A DNA stretch of 64,000 nt, from NCBI GenBank assembly GCA_003117195.1, contig BDSI01000136.1:124001-188000 (forward strand). The letters are read 5' to 3'. The stretch is from Eudorina sp. 2006-703-Eu-15 (lineage: Eukaryota > Chlorophyta > Chlorophyceae > Chlamydomonadales > Volvocaceae). A model generated the notes under the pieces. It did no database searches and had not been told where the DNA came from. It saw only the letters and a program-made list of their open reading frames with translations. Shown piece by piece: positions 47,005 through 60,200 of the stretch. The position numbers were made by a program, and so were the translations under genes. Positions within the stretch are counted from its first letter, which is position 1. Every line of letters starts with the position of its first letter.

Positions 47005-50000
47005 TCATGGCGCCGACAAGAGTTTCGCCGGGTACGTTGGGCAGCAGATCTTCTTGTCGTCGTACAGCGTCACCCTGCGGTCGGTTCAGCGCGGCAGGGC
47101 GGCAAGTACGGGCGGCATCAGGACAGGCGGCAGCAGGACAGCTCAGTCGGTAACCCACCCCCGAATGTGACACAGAAGCACCGATGCTTCGGTGGTTGAG
47201 GGGTTGGGTGGGTTACAAATATCGATGCTTCTTGTGTTATTCGGAAAGGATCATGGCAGCTACAGGTTTTCAAGTAGCTGAACGGACGGCAGAGCGCTGA
47301 ACGTCTCCTAGGGTCCCCTGGGTCTCCTGCCCTCCTCGCTCGGCCACTCGATCAGCCCCACCCCGCAGCACCCAACCCTCGCAACAACCGGCACCCACCA
47401 GCAAGTGCTCGACCCGCCCTTGCAGAAGGTGTTGATGTCGGCGGTGTACTGCAGCTCCAGGCACACCGCGCCCAGGTAGCCCGAGACCGGGTCCGCCTGG
47501 TCCACGTTCCAGTTGATCTGCGGCGTCTTGAGGGTGTCATCACCGGTGGGGCCCCAGGACTCCGGGCCGACCGACGCGGCGCCCCCGTTGACCTGCCACA
47601 GAACATTCTTGGCGTTCGCGCGCTGGGCGGGCGTGTCGCTGGCCCAGATCTCGATCTGCCTCAAGTTGGTCGTCCGGGCGCAGTAGGTCTGCGGGCGGGG
47701 AGGTCAAACCCGCGTGCAGGCAGTACACCCACCACCCAAGCCCGATGGATAGGCGGGGGGAGGGGCGGTGGGGAGGGGCGGTTGCGCGTCAGATCCGTAG
47801 GCGGCCTTACCACATCACAGACATGGAGTTTGGATAGATTTGCTTCACTCCGACATTGATCGGAGTGCCCCATGCGAGGAAGGTGACGCGGTGTGAGGAA
47901 GTGCTAATTAATCCTGATTGACTAGGGTTTTACATATTTCGCCTAATCGCGTGACCCGGGGAACCCACCCCGGTCGGGAGGTGTAAGTGCACGGGACGGG
48001 GCCCTGGAGCTCTGCGAGGGGGCTCGAGTGCGACATGGCGGAAACCGACAGCGGAAACTGACACGTGCGCAGATGCATGGCTGGACACCCCATCCAAACC
48101 AGTCCCCCGGTGGCATGCGTAGCATACCGAAGAAGGTACATGACCCCCGTCCGCCCGCCCGCCCGCCCGCCCGCCATGGAAGTCGTCCATCCAATCACAG
48201 ACTACTCACGTTAGCGCCCGTTGGAGGCAGCACGTAGATGCCGAAGCAGTACAGGTTGGTGTAGTTGAAGCGCTGCTTCGGAATGTACATCATGATCGGG
48301 GAAACAGCGAAGCGCGACGAGAACGTCGCGTTGTTGCACCTGGCAGAGCGGGTGGGCGAGCGGGGCGAGCGGGGCACGTGGGGAAAGGGGGAAGGGCTCA
48401 GCGGAGTGCACGAGGAGGCAATGGAGCATCAAGAAATCCCGAAATGTGGTATCGACAATTGACTAGCGCTACACGTCCGCATCCTTCAGGACACCACCCT
48501 CGTCTCGCGCCCACATGCTGGCCGCTGAGGGCTCTACCTGACCCACCGAGCGGGGGGAGGTGAGGCGTTGCGACTTGCGAGGCTTCGCGCCGGCTTGCGA
48601 CCGACTCGAACTGCCCCCCGAAATGGCTGCCGCCCCGAGACGACGGGCGGGGACTAGATTGATTCAGGTCCCCGAATTCTCTTCACGTGATCGCAGGAGA
48701 GCATCCCTTCGCTGTGCTGTACTATACTCCCGAGGCTTGCCACCCTGTCCCGGCTGGGTGCCCGCCTCCCTGGCTTGCATGTGGGAGACGTGGACTCCCA
48801 AGGGCGACTGCAGGGAGGCTGCTGTCACCCGGCCAGCAGCCTCCCTGCACTAGCGGGGTGACAGCCTCAAGCCGGTGACGGATCCCTTCACTGCCCGCAA
48901 GTGCAGTGCCACCACCGCGCACCGCCGCTCTCTCCACACACACCATCACAAGACAGATCTACACACACACAAGGGGTCCACTTACTCGCACTTGGGGAAG
49001 TTGGGCGGCTCCAGGGCGCACGCCGTGCTGGCGAACGCCTCGATGCAAGTGCTGGCGGGCACGGAGGGCGGCACGCCGTCCCCGGTGATGTCCACCCGGA
49101 CGTTGTAGCCGCTGAGGCACAGGCTCTTGGAGAAGAAGTCCAGGAAGGAGGTGGCCAGGACCGTGGCGTAGGTGTCCCCGCCGGTCGGGGACTGCATGAA
49201 CAGCGCGCCGTCCGCATCGGAGAAGAAGGTGAAGCAGACCTTGACGTACATGGCGTCGCAGGAGGCCCGGGGCGCGCCGAGCAGCCGCGCTCCGAGGGCG
49301 GTGGCCAGGGAGGTGAAGTTGGAGATCGCCAGCTCGGTCAGCTGGGCGCACTGGGCAGGGGAGATGCTGTACGGCGTGATGACCGGCCCAGCGGCTTCGA
49401 GGATGAAGTACACGCAAGCGTCACAAGGGGGCGGCGGCGAGGGTGGCGGGGGAGATGGGCTCGGGGGCGGCGAGGGAGGAGGCGGGGAAGGGGCGGAGGC
49501 GAGGGGGCGGCGGGCTGGGGGAGGGTGGAGGCGGCGAGGGAGGTGGGGCGAGGGAGGAGGAGGCGAGGGAGGTGGGGGCGAGGGAGGAGGAGGCGAGGGA
49601 GGAGGCGGCGAGGGAGGAGGAGGCGAGGGGGGCGGCGGCGAGGGAGGAGGGGGCGACGGCGGCGGCGGCGAGGGAGGAGGGGGCGACGGCGGCGGCGGCG
49701 AGGGAGGAGGCGGCGAGGGAGGAGACGGCGAGGGAGGAGGAGGCGCAGGGAGGGCGGCGGCGGCGAAGGAGGAGGCGGCGAGGGCGGAGGAGGCGACGGG
49801 GGCGGCGGGGAGGGAGGAGGCGGAGCGGGGGAGGGGGAGGCGGCGAGGGAGGAGGCGGCGAGGGCGGAGGAGGTTCAGGGGAGGGCGGAGGCGGCGAGGG
49901 AGGAGGAGGCGAGGGAGGCGGAGGCGACGGCGGCGGCGGGGAGGGAGGCGGCGGCGACGGCGGCGGCGGGGAGGGAGGAGGCGGAGCGGGGGAGGGGGAG

Positions 50001-51811
50001 GCGGCGAGGGAGGAGGCGCGAGGGAGGAGGAGGCGACGGCGGAGGCGGGAGGGAGGCGGCGGCGACGGCGGCGGGGAGGGAGGAGGCGGAGCGGGAGGGG
50101 GAGGCGGCGAGGAGGAGGCGGCGAGGGAGGAGGAGGCGACGGCGGCGGCGGGAGGCGGCGGCGGCGGCGGGGAGGGCGGCGGGCGGGGAGGCGGGCGGAC
50201 GGAGGCGCGGGAGGGGCGGCGAGGCGGCGGCGGGGGCGGAGGCGGCGGCGGCGAGGGCGGCGAGGGTGAGGGCGGCAGGGGCGACGGCGGCGGCGGCGAC
50301 GGCGGCGGCGGCGAGGGCGGTGGCGGCGAGGGCGGAATCGGTGACGGCGGCGGCGGTGACGGCGGCGGTGGGGACGGTGGCGGCGGCGACGGCGGCAGCG
50401 GCGACGGCGGCGGCGGCGACGGCGGCGGCGGCGAGGGCAGCCGGATCTGCGGCAGTGGGCAGCAGTTCATGTCGGTGTCGAACAGCGCCGTCTGGCAGGT
50501 GCCCACGGCGGCGTTGGCGGGCGGCTCGCACAGCTGCTCCAGGGTGAGGCAGGCCTTGGACGGGTCCGCGGACCGGGCGCTCAGGGAGATGCACACGACG
50601 GTGCCGTTGCTGCTCTGATTCAGACCCAGCTGGGTGAGGCGCAGGATGAGGCTGCCCTCGGGGCCGTTCGCGGGCGCATCGAAGGCGGGGCCCACGGTGG
50701 TGGGCCGGCCGTTCAGGGTCGCCCGCACGGCGGTGGCGGCCACGTTGCAATCACGGTTGACATTGATCTGCGGGAAGGTGGACACCGACACGTTCGAGGA
50801 GGTGGGAGTGGAAGACGGCGGTGGCACGATGCGTTCAAAAGGGGGGCAAATATTTGAGGGGGCGCGGCTCCATCCCGACAGCTGCACAGCCGCTCGGACT
50901 GACGGCCGTGTGGCAGCGAGAGACACCCCACCGGCGTCTTGCTGCCACACTGGCGTCTGCGAGACGGTTTCACTGGCCTGGGACCCAGGCCGCCCAGACC
51001 GATGCAACGCCGGACAAGGACACGAACACGAGCACGGAGACGGAGACATACACGACGGCACCTGACGCGCCCAGCAGGCCCGCGGAGCCCCTCCCGCGCA
51101 GAACCCCCCCAGCGGCCCGATCCGCACCTCGATCTTCCGGACGTCCGCCTTGGTTGCGCAGTACCCAGTGTACTGCGGGGGCAGCTCCGAAACGATGAGG
51201 CGGAAGCAGAACGTGCCGTTGCCGTACGAGTCCACCAGGGGCGTCAGGCTGTAGGGCGAGGGGAACTTGACGCAGTTGCAGTATGGGAAGTTAGGGTACA
51301 GCCCGGTCTGGGCGCCAAAGGCCTCGAAGTACTCGGTCTGCAAGACTTGCGCCGAGGCAGCCCTGCGAATTAGGTTTGCATAAGGGCAATTGAAAGGAAT
51401 TACACATGTTACAAGGTTATGTGTATGGAGGGCGGGTACATTGATCGATGACTTTTGGCGGCCATCTTACGCTCCAGACCATCCAGAACATCAGCCGCAT
51501 ATGCGAGGTATGCTGAGATAACAATCTGGCGCCAACACAGCAACATACTATAATAGGCTTCCGTAACTATTCATGGTAACTGGAAGCCGAATGTAGTTGC
51601 AGGTTTCTCCTGGGCGCCAAACCGCATCTACAAGACCGCCAGGCTGCGACGCACCAACGCGTGCGAACCCTTTCCCTTAGCAAATTTCATGAAATGACTG
51701 AATAAATGGAAAACGCCATGTGTGGCAGAGGGCGAATACACCGTGTTGCGGAACTGCTCATACTCACGTCAAAACGGCCGCCAGGCACACCACCGCCGCA
51801 AGCATTCGCAT
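47005..51811 (-). CDS. Pherophorin with very long rod, frame disturbed
   Basis: Six exons: 51768-51811, 51128-51362, 48986-50767, 48210-48339, 47399-47688, 47005-47074. Signal peptide MRMLAAVVCLAAVL. N-terminal domain: FPYCNCVKFPSPYSLTPL, NGTFCFRLIV, DVRKIE|INVNRDC, RLTQLGLN, EQLCEPPANAAVGTCQTALF, NCCP. Rod from about 50450 down to 49431, roughly 1 kb of SPPPP repeats. C-terminal region: CDACVYFILE, VKVCFTFFSDADGALF, FPKCECNNATF, NLYCFGIYV, CARTTNLRQIEI, INWNVDQADP, STCW and the terminal YDDKKICCP. All junction phases agree, but the rod exon does not: its length is wrong by one base modulo three, and the proline frame is lost and regained several times inside the rod. Either sequence or assembly errors in the repeat or genuine indels explain this. 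The domains on both sides are intact. Confidence 0.8.
49431..50450 (-). repeat. Pro-codon repeat encoding the Hyp-rich rod
   Basis: About 1 kb of GAGGGAGGAGGCGGC-type repeats (+ strand view), coding SPPPP units on the - strand. Irregular unit lengths, for example GGAGGCGCGAGGG near 50020, shift the frame. Confidence 0.9.
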
Positions 51812-54800
51812 TGTGCAAAGATAATACCTATTCCGTGAGTCTGTCCCATCCATTTATGGCACTTCAAAGCCCGCTGTCGTATGTACAGCATTCTCCCGCC
51901 ATCGTTCGCCACCGCGCGCACCTTTTAAACGCCCGCCACCTTGGTACCCGATGTGAGCGGCAAGGGACGGAATATGCCGATAATGCCGTCAGTTTGATTT
52001 GCGACACAATAAGGTCAAATTCCTAAATTATATGTATTTTATTCCGTAAGGTATGGGGGGTACGCGTGCATGGTTGGGCGCGCAAGCGCGGCGCAAGCGG
52101 AGCCATATTTGGAGATTCTTATTTGACACTACAGAATTGAATTATTTGCTTTATTCAGCTGGATTCTTCAGCCAACCTCGATCGGCTAACTACCCGGCTG
52201 CGGCCAGCCGTGGGCCCCTGGCCAGACGATCCATTCAAACAGGCGCCGGGGCCTGGCCGAAAGCAATTTGAATAGGAGCTATAATTGAATAATGTGGAAG
52301 GTCATGTTGTACTTACAAGCAGGGTAAGCTTCGTGATGGGTACGTCCATGACAGTCCAGGATGGCGTCACATTGCGGTCGGTGTTACGACGATGCGAACC
52401 GAGACTATAGCGAAACCCATCATAAAACTATATTTTTTTGATGAAATTTTTGAATATTTATTGTGGTGTATGTGATAACTTTCTTTTGCTGAGAAGGAGC
52501 GCTGTGTCTTGCCGTTCAGGTCCTTGCGAAGTACCGTCAAGTTACAATACGATAACGCTCTCCCTTGCTTGCATACAACCTTACGAAATCTTTTCAATAA
52601 TCTTAATTTATTTCTACGATATCGGCACTGTTGCCGTTGTATCGGCTGGGCACCATTGGGTGAAATAGATTCCAGGTGTACCGGTCAGGTTTGATTGTGC
52701 ACTGATAATCATTTATAACCTCAGCTAAGTGACTAGCTGAGGTGCGCGAGGAATGAAACCATGGTTTGATTTGAGCTGACGCTGTGTAACGACCGGCTTT
52801 TACAAATGTTCACTGCGCGAGAGATTGTTCAGTATTATTACCACATGTGCGTGACTTTGGGCAACTTCTGGACAGTTCTCGTACTGCATTTCGCATTTCG
52901 CATTTATTGAGACGAATGCACTGGATCCCAATGCAGTGGAGTTACCCTAAAACCACCTTCAATGTGCAAATAAATTGAGAACGTGGTGCGCACATTAGGG
53001 TAGCACGTCAAGAAATTGGCGTAGCTCGCAATCGGTCACCCTGAACCCGAAGTATTTAACAGTAAACAATTTGTATGGGTGTTCTTTAGGCAATCATGTT
53101 GCATCTGCTTGGACACGGCGCGGTGCCGCAAGCGAGCTTAGGCCCGGTGACCCAGCGCCGCAGGGGATACACGGGCAGCTGCGGCGCGCTGCGGCGATTC
53201 CCGCACGGAACGCCGCAAACGGCGGACAGGCACGACAATAAACCCAACCAGAACTTATTGCAATCTAAAATACTCGGGGATCACGTTGTGGCACCGTAAC
53301 GTTGCAGCTGCACAGGACCGGAGCCAGCAGTGGCCCCAGGTGATGACAATGACAGACTCCGCTGGCTGATGATGAGAGAATCCGATGAACAGTTGGGGTT
53401 TCTTGGCAAGAGACATACATAATAGCCATGCCAGCCGTCGGGCCAGGAACAACGAGACTGTTCCCCACTGTGGAGCTCGAGGTCTCAGGTCCCAGCTCCA
53501 CCTGTAGGGGCAACGACCAGCACAGCAGGCGAAGGACCAGCTCGGACCACAACTCGAAGCCCACCACCACAAGTACCTCCATAAAACGCCTCAGCCGCGC
53601 TCCAGAACCTTACACACTACACATTAATGCTCAACGTTGTAATGCGGCGCAGCTGACCTCCGGATACACTGGACTCACCACCATGATATACCTAACCGTC
53701 ACGTCCGCAACGTACCTGAGTTGCGCTAACCCACCAACCAACCAATCTACGTCGCCAACGGATTTCCGCCATTACGGATGGCCATTGCTCATTCCGCGAT
53801 GGCCAAGCGTTCAACTAATATGCGATTCTATTCCGTGGAAACTTGGGCAGCAGGTCAGATCCCCTCTACTGCGGCTGCGGAGGTCCGAACGTGTTTCGCC
53901 ATCAGCAGCGTCACATTTACATCGAAGTGGTAAACTTCTGTGTTCACGACTAGCGTTTCTCCAATGGCGTTTCTGCCAACAAGGAGTAGCAACGGGTGTA
54001 TCGGGTTGCTCAAACTTTGACGCCGGTTAGCCGTATCCGGTGCTGCCGGGTCTGGTCGAGCCTGTGCCTTCGTGACCTGTTTCAAGCCGTTTAAAGTGCT
54101 GAGAAAGATATCTTCTGCATCGTCTAAGCACTGGCAGCAACAACGACAACGACGAACACGATTACACAATTCCCGAAAATGCTGATTATTGATGACAGTG
54201 TCGCCGACTTGCGGTGGGAAGCCGCCGGGAAGGTAGCATCGATTGTTACGGAAAGATTGCTACGAGCTATGAACGATGGAGATCGCAATATCACTTTATA
54301 CACATGTGCAAAATAATTTCAACAATATATACGTATTTAAGCTTCCGGCCAGCAAAGCATTAGCGATAAATGCCTCTTCCGCGTGCTTCTGCGAGGCAAG
54401 GTTAACAACCCGTCAAACGGGCCCCTAGTCGAACAGCGTTTCAAGTCAGCGGCAAAATATTTCATTGGAGAATCATATTAGCGAATCACATTAGCGAATC
54501 TGAGCCCGTCTCGATTAACCGCCACTCCCTTCCCATGTGAACCATCACATGCTTCATCCGGATGCATTCTGCGGAAAACCAGACAGCAGAATAGAATAGT
54601 TCTCCATTCATTTCATTTCTTATTTCGACGTGGTGACGTCGAACTGAGTTTACGGCTTACCATACACAATTAAACGCATCACAGCACTGAAACAGTGGAT
54701 ACGGACATGAATGGCTGTCGGGATGCTCCAACATGCATGGGGACCGCCCCATGGCCGCAGTACTGTGACGACTCGACCGACTTGAACCGATTTCATGGTG

Positions 54801-55685
54801 CGCGCGCGTCGGATGTGAGACATGCAATCCAAGCTGCAAGCGCTCTCAACCAGAGAACATTCAACTTTTATATTACTAGAGATATTGATCACAATGCCAA
54901 GAGGTGTAATGCGGGGTCTGACATGGGCTGTTGGCTTGCGTCCCAGTCGTGCAAGAGGCGGGCCGAGCTCACGGCCGTTCGTGGGAGCAGCTATCCTCAG
55001 TTATGCTGCCGTTACGATGCAGAACGGATGCAGCAGTACAAACTTTCCGTTTCTCCTGTAATGAACGTACTAAAAGGCAGACCGAACTTGCAGAAATATA
55101 TCGAGCTGCGAGTACGTTTACGAATGAAGAATCGTAAGCAGCGAACCAAGAACATGCAGGAACACGCAAAGTGGGCAAAACTTGGTCAAACACCTGCAGC
55201 TGAGCAGAACCGTATCGGATATCGAAGCTCAGCGTGGTTGCTTTGTTTGGGGTACACGTCGCCGTCAGTGGTATTCCAGTACAGCAGCCGATGGTACAGG
55301 GGCAGGCCCGGGTGCCGGAGTGTCGCCACACATACACCTGTTACGTGTGTGGGGGCGCCCGCGTGCGGGGCGCAATCCCGCCGAGGTGAACAGCTCCAAC
55401 CCAGGCCCGCAAGTGTGCTACCTGTCCGCAAAGAGTCCCAAGTTGCTCGCCCTGCAGGAAGGGCGCCGTGGAGGATGGCGATGCGTGTCAAAACACGTAA
55501 AAAACATGTAACGAGCACGGCAACGGGAAAAGAACAGGTGCACGGAGATTGTTTTCGCCAGCGCTACACGAACTCACGAAGAGTCCTACCTGGGGATGTG
55601 GGTAGTCGAGTCGGCCTTGGGCCATGCCTGCGTGCCTTCAGTGTTTAGTCCCGTCCGGGCGTTCAAACGGGCCCACATGAATGAT
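51812..55685. other. Intergenic region, no gene recognised
   Basis: AT-richer DNA upstream of the long-rod pherophorin. Some frames stay open (for example near 53265-53582 and 54695-55648), but none shows recognisable motifs, coding-like composition or consistent splice sites. Confidence 0.45.
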
Positions 55686-56180
55686 TGGATGAATGAATGA
55701 ATGAACGTTACAGCGGATCCCGAAAAGGGATCAACGGTGGAAACCAGGGCAAGCCCCAGCAGGCCCCGCCGACAAGGCGGCAACACACCTCCTACGTGTC
55801 CCCTAGAGGCCACACATCGGCGCTCGTTCCTTCCCTCCGGAACGGGTCAGGGTGATCCCCACCAGGTACCAGGTAAAGGGGGCTTGGCACCCGGTGGGAT
55901 TGGGGATTCGGCTCAATAAAGATGTTACAGCGGACCCCGCGGGTCCGGCTCATCCGTCTTGCCTCCGAGGATCGGGAGAGCGGCGCCGCAGCGCGCGTGG
56001 TTGTTACAGGGAGCCATGCATGTCCGGCTCCAGGGCGGTTCGGGAATGTCACTATTAAGGATGTTACAGCGGACCCCGCGGGTCATCGGTGACAGCCATC
56101 GGCGACAGCCGAAGCTTCCTCACCATACACTGCATAAACGAAACTTGCGCCACCATGGCGCACCGGACAGGCTTTACAAG
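55686..56180 (+). repeat. Cluster of three GTTACAGCGGA module copies
   Basis: Copies begin at about 55707 (GTTACAGCGGATCCCG), 55921 (GATGTTACAGCGGACCCCGC) and 56055 (AAGGATGTTACAGCGGACCC). The third extends about 120 bp and matches 35110-35245 in inverted orientation. Confidence 0.8.
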
Positions 56181-56619
56181 TGCACCGAAACACTCCCCGG
56201 GGCCCGGGCCCACACTACCAGGGAACCACCCCGTTCCTGAGAACCAACCACGGCTAGGGATAATGCATGTCGCCAACAATGACCCACCCACTTCAGCAGC
56301 GCTGCCACGTAACGGTTGTCGTACATCAGGATTCTGACGTATCGTACCCCTCGGACCGAGCAGGCACCGTGGTGGTGGGGCGGGGCCCAGAGGCAGCCCC
56401 CAGACGGCGGGGGCTGGGGCTAGGGCTGCGAGGGGTGCACGCTGCCACCAGGCTACCAAGCTGTGCTAAAGCGCCCAGGTGGGGCGTTATGTCCCGGGGC
56501 GCCGGGGGTAGATCGCATCAGGTGTCCCACAGCTTCAAAATACGGTACAGCTTCGAAATAAGCGCAACACCAAGACAGGGCCTGGAAGCCTATCCACACT
56601 GATCCACACTGTAACGATA

Positions 56620-56680
56620 CTACCACTACTACTACTGCTAATACTATTATTACTTCGTCGACGACGACGTCATCGCACAA
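56620..56680. repeat. Trinucleotide-rich tract
   Basis: ACTACTACT, ATTATTACT and CGACGACGACG runs in succession; no coding call. Confidence 0.75.
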
Positions 56681-56689
56681 CAAGTCAGG

Positions 56690-56980
56690 TCAGCAGGTCA
56701 GGCCAGATCGACACATCTCCTCGTGCAACAGCTGGACGCCCAGTCCGGGCCATCCCGGCCCCGACCCCAACGCCTTTCTGTGCAGTAACGTCCGTAATTC
56801 GTACACTTGTGCCGAGTTGACGTCGGCCCAGCTTGTGAAACCATCGCATGAATGTAGCATTTGCATCAAAGGCAATAAGCCTCTGGGACAGAGCGAGCAA
56901 CATGCTGTCGTTTGCAACATGCTGTTGATTATGGCTAACGCGGAGCCATCAACAGTTGTGTGTTGCAACAACCCCTACGA
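56690..56980 (-). mobile_element. Possible copia-type Gag remnant
   Basis: On the - strand, pieces in two frames read GSALAIINSML, then LALSQRLIAFDANATFMRWF, then SAQVYELRTLLHRKAL. Their order and spacing resemble the UBN2/Gag segment of Ty1-copia elements (AlaaI..L, Li.. ..a..aW..L, a..LrreLh..kl). The pieces need frame changes to join and no pol domain or LTR is seen. This is an inference from weak similarity. Confidence 0.3.
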
Positions 56981-57243
56981 GCGCAACACCCCTACGAGCA
57001 TACTCGGTGGTAATACCCCCCGAGCAGTAAGCCGCGCAAATTCACAGCCACGGAGTCGCCGCAGGGGCCAAAACTTCCTCCCGTCTTCCGCGGGCGTGGA
57101 TGTCTAATCTCGTGACTCAATATGTGCTCACGAACAGACACCACGCTTCGGGTATGTAGTCCCAACCATCCAGCCGAAACGTCCGGCGCGTCCGTGGAGT
57201 TGGAGTTATTGAGAGTGATTGTGACGGGGGGCACATGGCTGAA

Positions 57244-60200
57244 TCACAGTACGGGGAGCACAGACGCCACGTAGAGCGGGCAGCACTTCTTGTTCAGGTC
57301 GAACAAGTTCGCCCTGCAGGGCGGGGGTGCAGGGCCGGGGTGCAGGGCCGGGCAAGTCATAGCCGGGGCAGCGAGGTTGGGATCAGAGCTCCACCGCATA
57401 GAGTACTGCGGGCTCTTTCGCAGATCGACCAATCTGTACGGCCCGCTGGGTTGGGCCGCGCCTCGGCCCCCCAACCCCGCCCCCAGCGTGAACCACACAT
57501 GTACGGCACCTGCCGCGCGCCCACCTAACGCTGGCAGGGCCACGGTGTGCCGCACACCGTATGCGGGTGTGCATGCCGTACTCACCAGCACATGTTTCTG
57601 CCGTACATGCAGAAGGAGTTGATGTCGGTGGCGGGCTCCAGGTTGAGGCAGATCTTGGCGCCGTTGGCCTGCTCGCGGGTCCACTGCAGGGGGGTGGCCT
57701 TGAGGGTCTGCTCGCCGACGGCCCCCCAGGTGGCGGACAGGGTCTGCCAGCTGTCTTCGCCGGCGGGGAGCAAGCTGATGCTCTGTACGGCGCGGCGCTG
57801 GTCGTCGTCCGCCCAGAACTCGGCCTTGAGCAGCGTGGTGGACCTGCCGCAGGGTGTCTGCGGGGCAGGGCGGGGCGGCGGCGTGGCGGGGCGGGGCGGG
57901 GTCAGGGCGGGGGGGACGGGGCAGGGCGGGACGGGGCAGGGCAGGGGCGGGTCAGGGGCGAGGCGGGAGCAGGGGCGGGGGCGCACCACCTTTCAGCAAG
58001 TGCTGGCAAGGGTCCACGAAGGCTGTCCGGGGGTCCTGGCGGCGTTGCTTGCCGCTCAATGGAGGAGCCTGGTGCTGCCGGGCCACTCCGGAGGTCGCGG
58101 GGAGGTCACCAAGCTTGTGGTGGCGAGCAGTCGTGATCGAAGTGCCTTCGGCTTTGATTGTGAGCAGCGCGATGCGGGGGAGTGCTGCCCGGTGTCAACG
58201 TCCAAGCAACATCCACATCCTCGCTCCTTTCGGGCCTTGGGGGCCCGGCAAGCAGGTCCTAACTGATCAAGCAAGCGCCCCTTACTTGCTTCCCAGGGTA
58301 CGGCACTTACATTCGGGTTTTTCACCGGAACCACGGTTACGTCATAGCAGAGGGTTTTGGAGTTCTCGGTGTTGGTCACGGACATGACGGGCTTGACAGC
58401 GAAGGGAGTGGCGGCCATTGTGGTGAGACACCTGTACGGCAAGAAGGCGAGGAGGACAGCGGTCACGTCATGTCAACGACTCAGTGATGCTCCAGGAGTG
58501 GCGCATGACAAATTGGCGATCCTCCGTACCCATAATGCCCCGCAGGCCGCAGACCGCAGTACCAAACGTCTGGATCTGGTTGGTTGCACGTGTGGGGGCA
58601 TCAAACATCGTCCACAGTACGGCCTGAAGTCATGAAGGGGCGGCGCCGCATGCGCCGCAACTGCCACAGCGGCTCAGCCCAGCAGGCAGGGATGTACCTC
58701 AGACAAACAAACAAGCACAAGAGCAAGCGCAAGAACAAGCACAAGAGCAAGAGCCCTGCGCAGCCGCGCAGCACTCACTTGCACTTGGGGAACGGCGGTG
58801 GTTCGAAAGGGCACGTCCCGTTGTGTTTCGTGTACAGGGTGCAGCCGATCGGTGCGGTGGCAGGCGAGTCGGCGTTTCCGGCGACGGTGATGGTGAAGGT
58901 GTAGTTGCGCAGGTACGCTGCGCAATCACCTTGGACCGTGGATATCCAATTCACCACCAGTTCCTCGAAGTTGTCCGTCAGCTTCGCGCCATCGGCATCG
59001 GACCGAAAACTGCCGCACACCTTCATCTGGTCGGCGCTGCAGGACTGCAGAGCGAAGGGGGAGACGATGACGGCGCCCAGGCTGTCGGCTGTAGCCAGCA
59101 AGTCCTCGTTGACAATGTACGCGAAGTCGCCGCACTGAGACGAGGTGAAATTGAGCAAAAAAGGAGACCCAGTATTCGTCAAGTTGAGGTGCACGCACAC
59201 AGGGCAGGGCGTCGGCGGCGGCGGGGAGGGAGGCGAAGGTGAGGGCGGCTTGGGTGCGGGAGGCGGGGGCGAGGGCGGCTTCGGGTTAGGAGGCCGTGGG
59301 GAGGGAGGCGGCGGGGAGGGAGGGCTGGGGGAGGGAGGCGGCGGGGACGGAGGAGACGGTGAAGGAGGCTTGGGTGAAGGCGGAGACGGGGACGGGGGTG
59401 GAGGCGAGGGCGAGGGCGGGGACGGTGAAGGAGGTGGAGGAGACGGGGAGGGGGAAGACGGCGAGGGCGGGGGCGGGCGGGGCGGGCGCGGCGAGGGCGG
59501 AGGCGGCGGGCTGGGCGGGGAGGGGGATGGCGGCGAGGCGCTTGGCGTGTTGGCGTTGGAGGTGGGGCAGCAGTCCATGTTGGAGTCGAACATGGCGGCG
59601 GTGCAGACGCCGGCAGGGGCGCCTGCGGGCGGCTGGCAGAGGGCCGCCAGGGAGGTGCAGCCGCGGCCCGAGGGCTTGGAGCCCAAGGTGAGACAGATCC
59701 GGGCGCCGTGGCTGCCGCGACCCAGACCCAGCTGGGTGAGCCGCAGGACGACGCTGCCGGCGGGGCCGTTCTTGGGGAAGCTGAAGGCGGGGCCGACCGA
59801 GGTGAACCGGCCGTTGAGGGTGGCCTTGACGACCGTGTCAGCGATGCTGCACGCGGGGTTGACGTTGAACTGCACGGGGTGTGAAGGAACAGCGCGCGGG
59901 GGGAAGGGGTTGACGGCGGTGCGCAAGCGTCAGGCGCTTCCCTCCCTCCCTCCCTCCCCCGCAGCCGAGCCGACTTGGCATCGCAAGGCTGGTGCCTGCC
60001 CGATGTCATGCTGTCATCATGCCAATGCCACTGCCGCATGGCCGCCTTGAATTCAAGCCACTCTTCATTTAACCAATCAACGAACCAACGAACCAACCAA
60101 CCAATCAACTACCCAACGAACCAGGCGACCCGACGCCCTCCGCACCCGCATGTGATGCTAATTAGGACATACGGCTGTAACGCACCTCAACCTTCCGGAC

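Noticed and set aside
49172..50618. Long Gly/Arg/Glu-rich frames on the + strand
   Set aside because: They are the antisense reading of the proline-codon rod of the pherophorin at 47005-51811 and have no start, splice or domain evidence.
53265..53582. Overlapping ~105-codon - strand frames
   Set aside because: Two frames are equally open and neither shows a domain or conserved motif; no gene can be supported.
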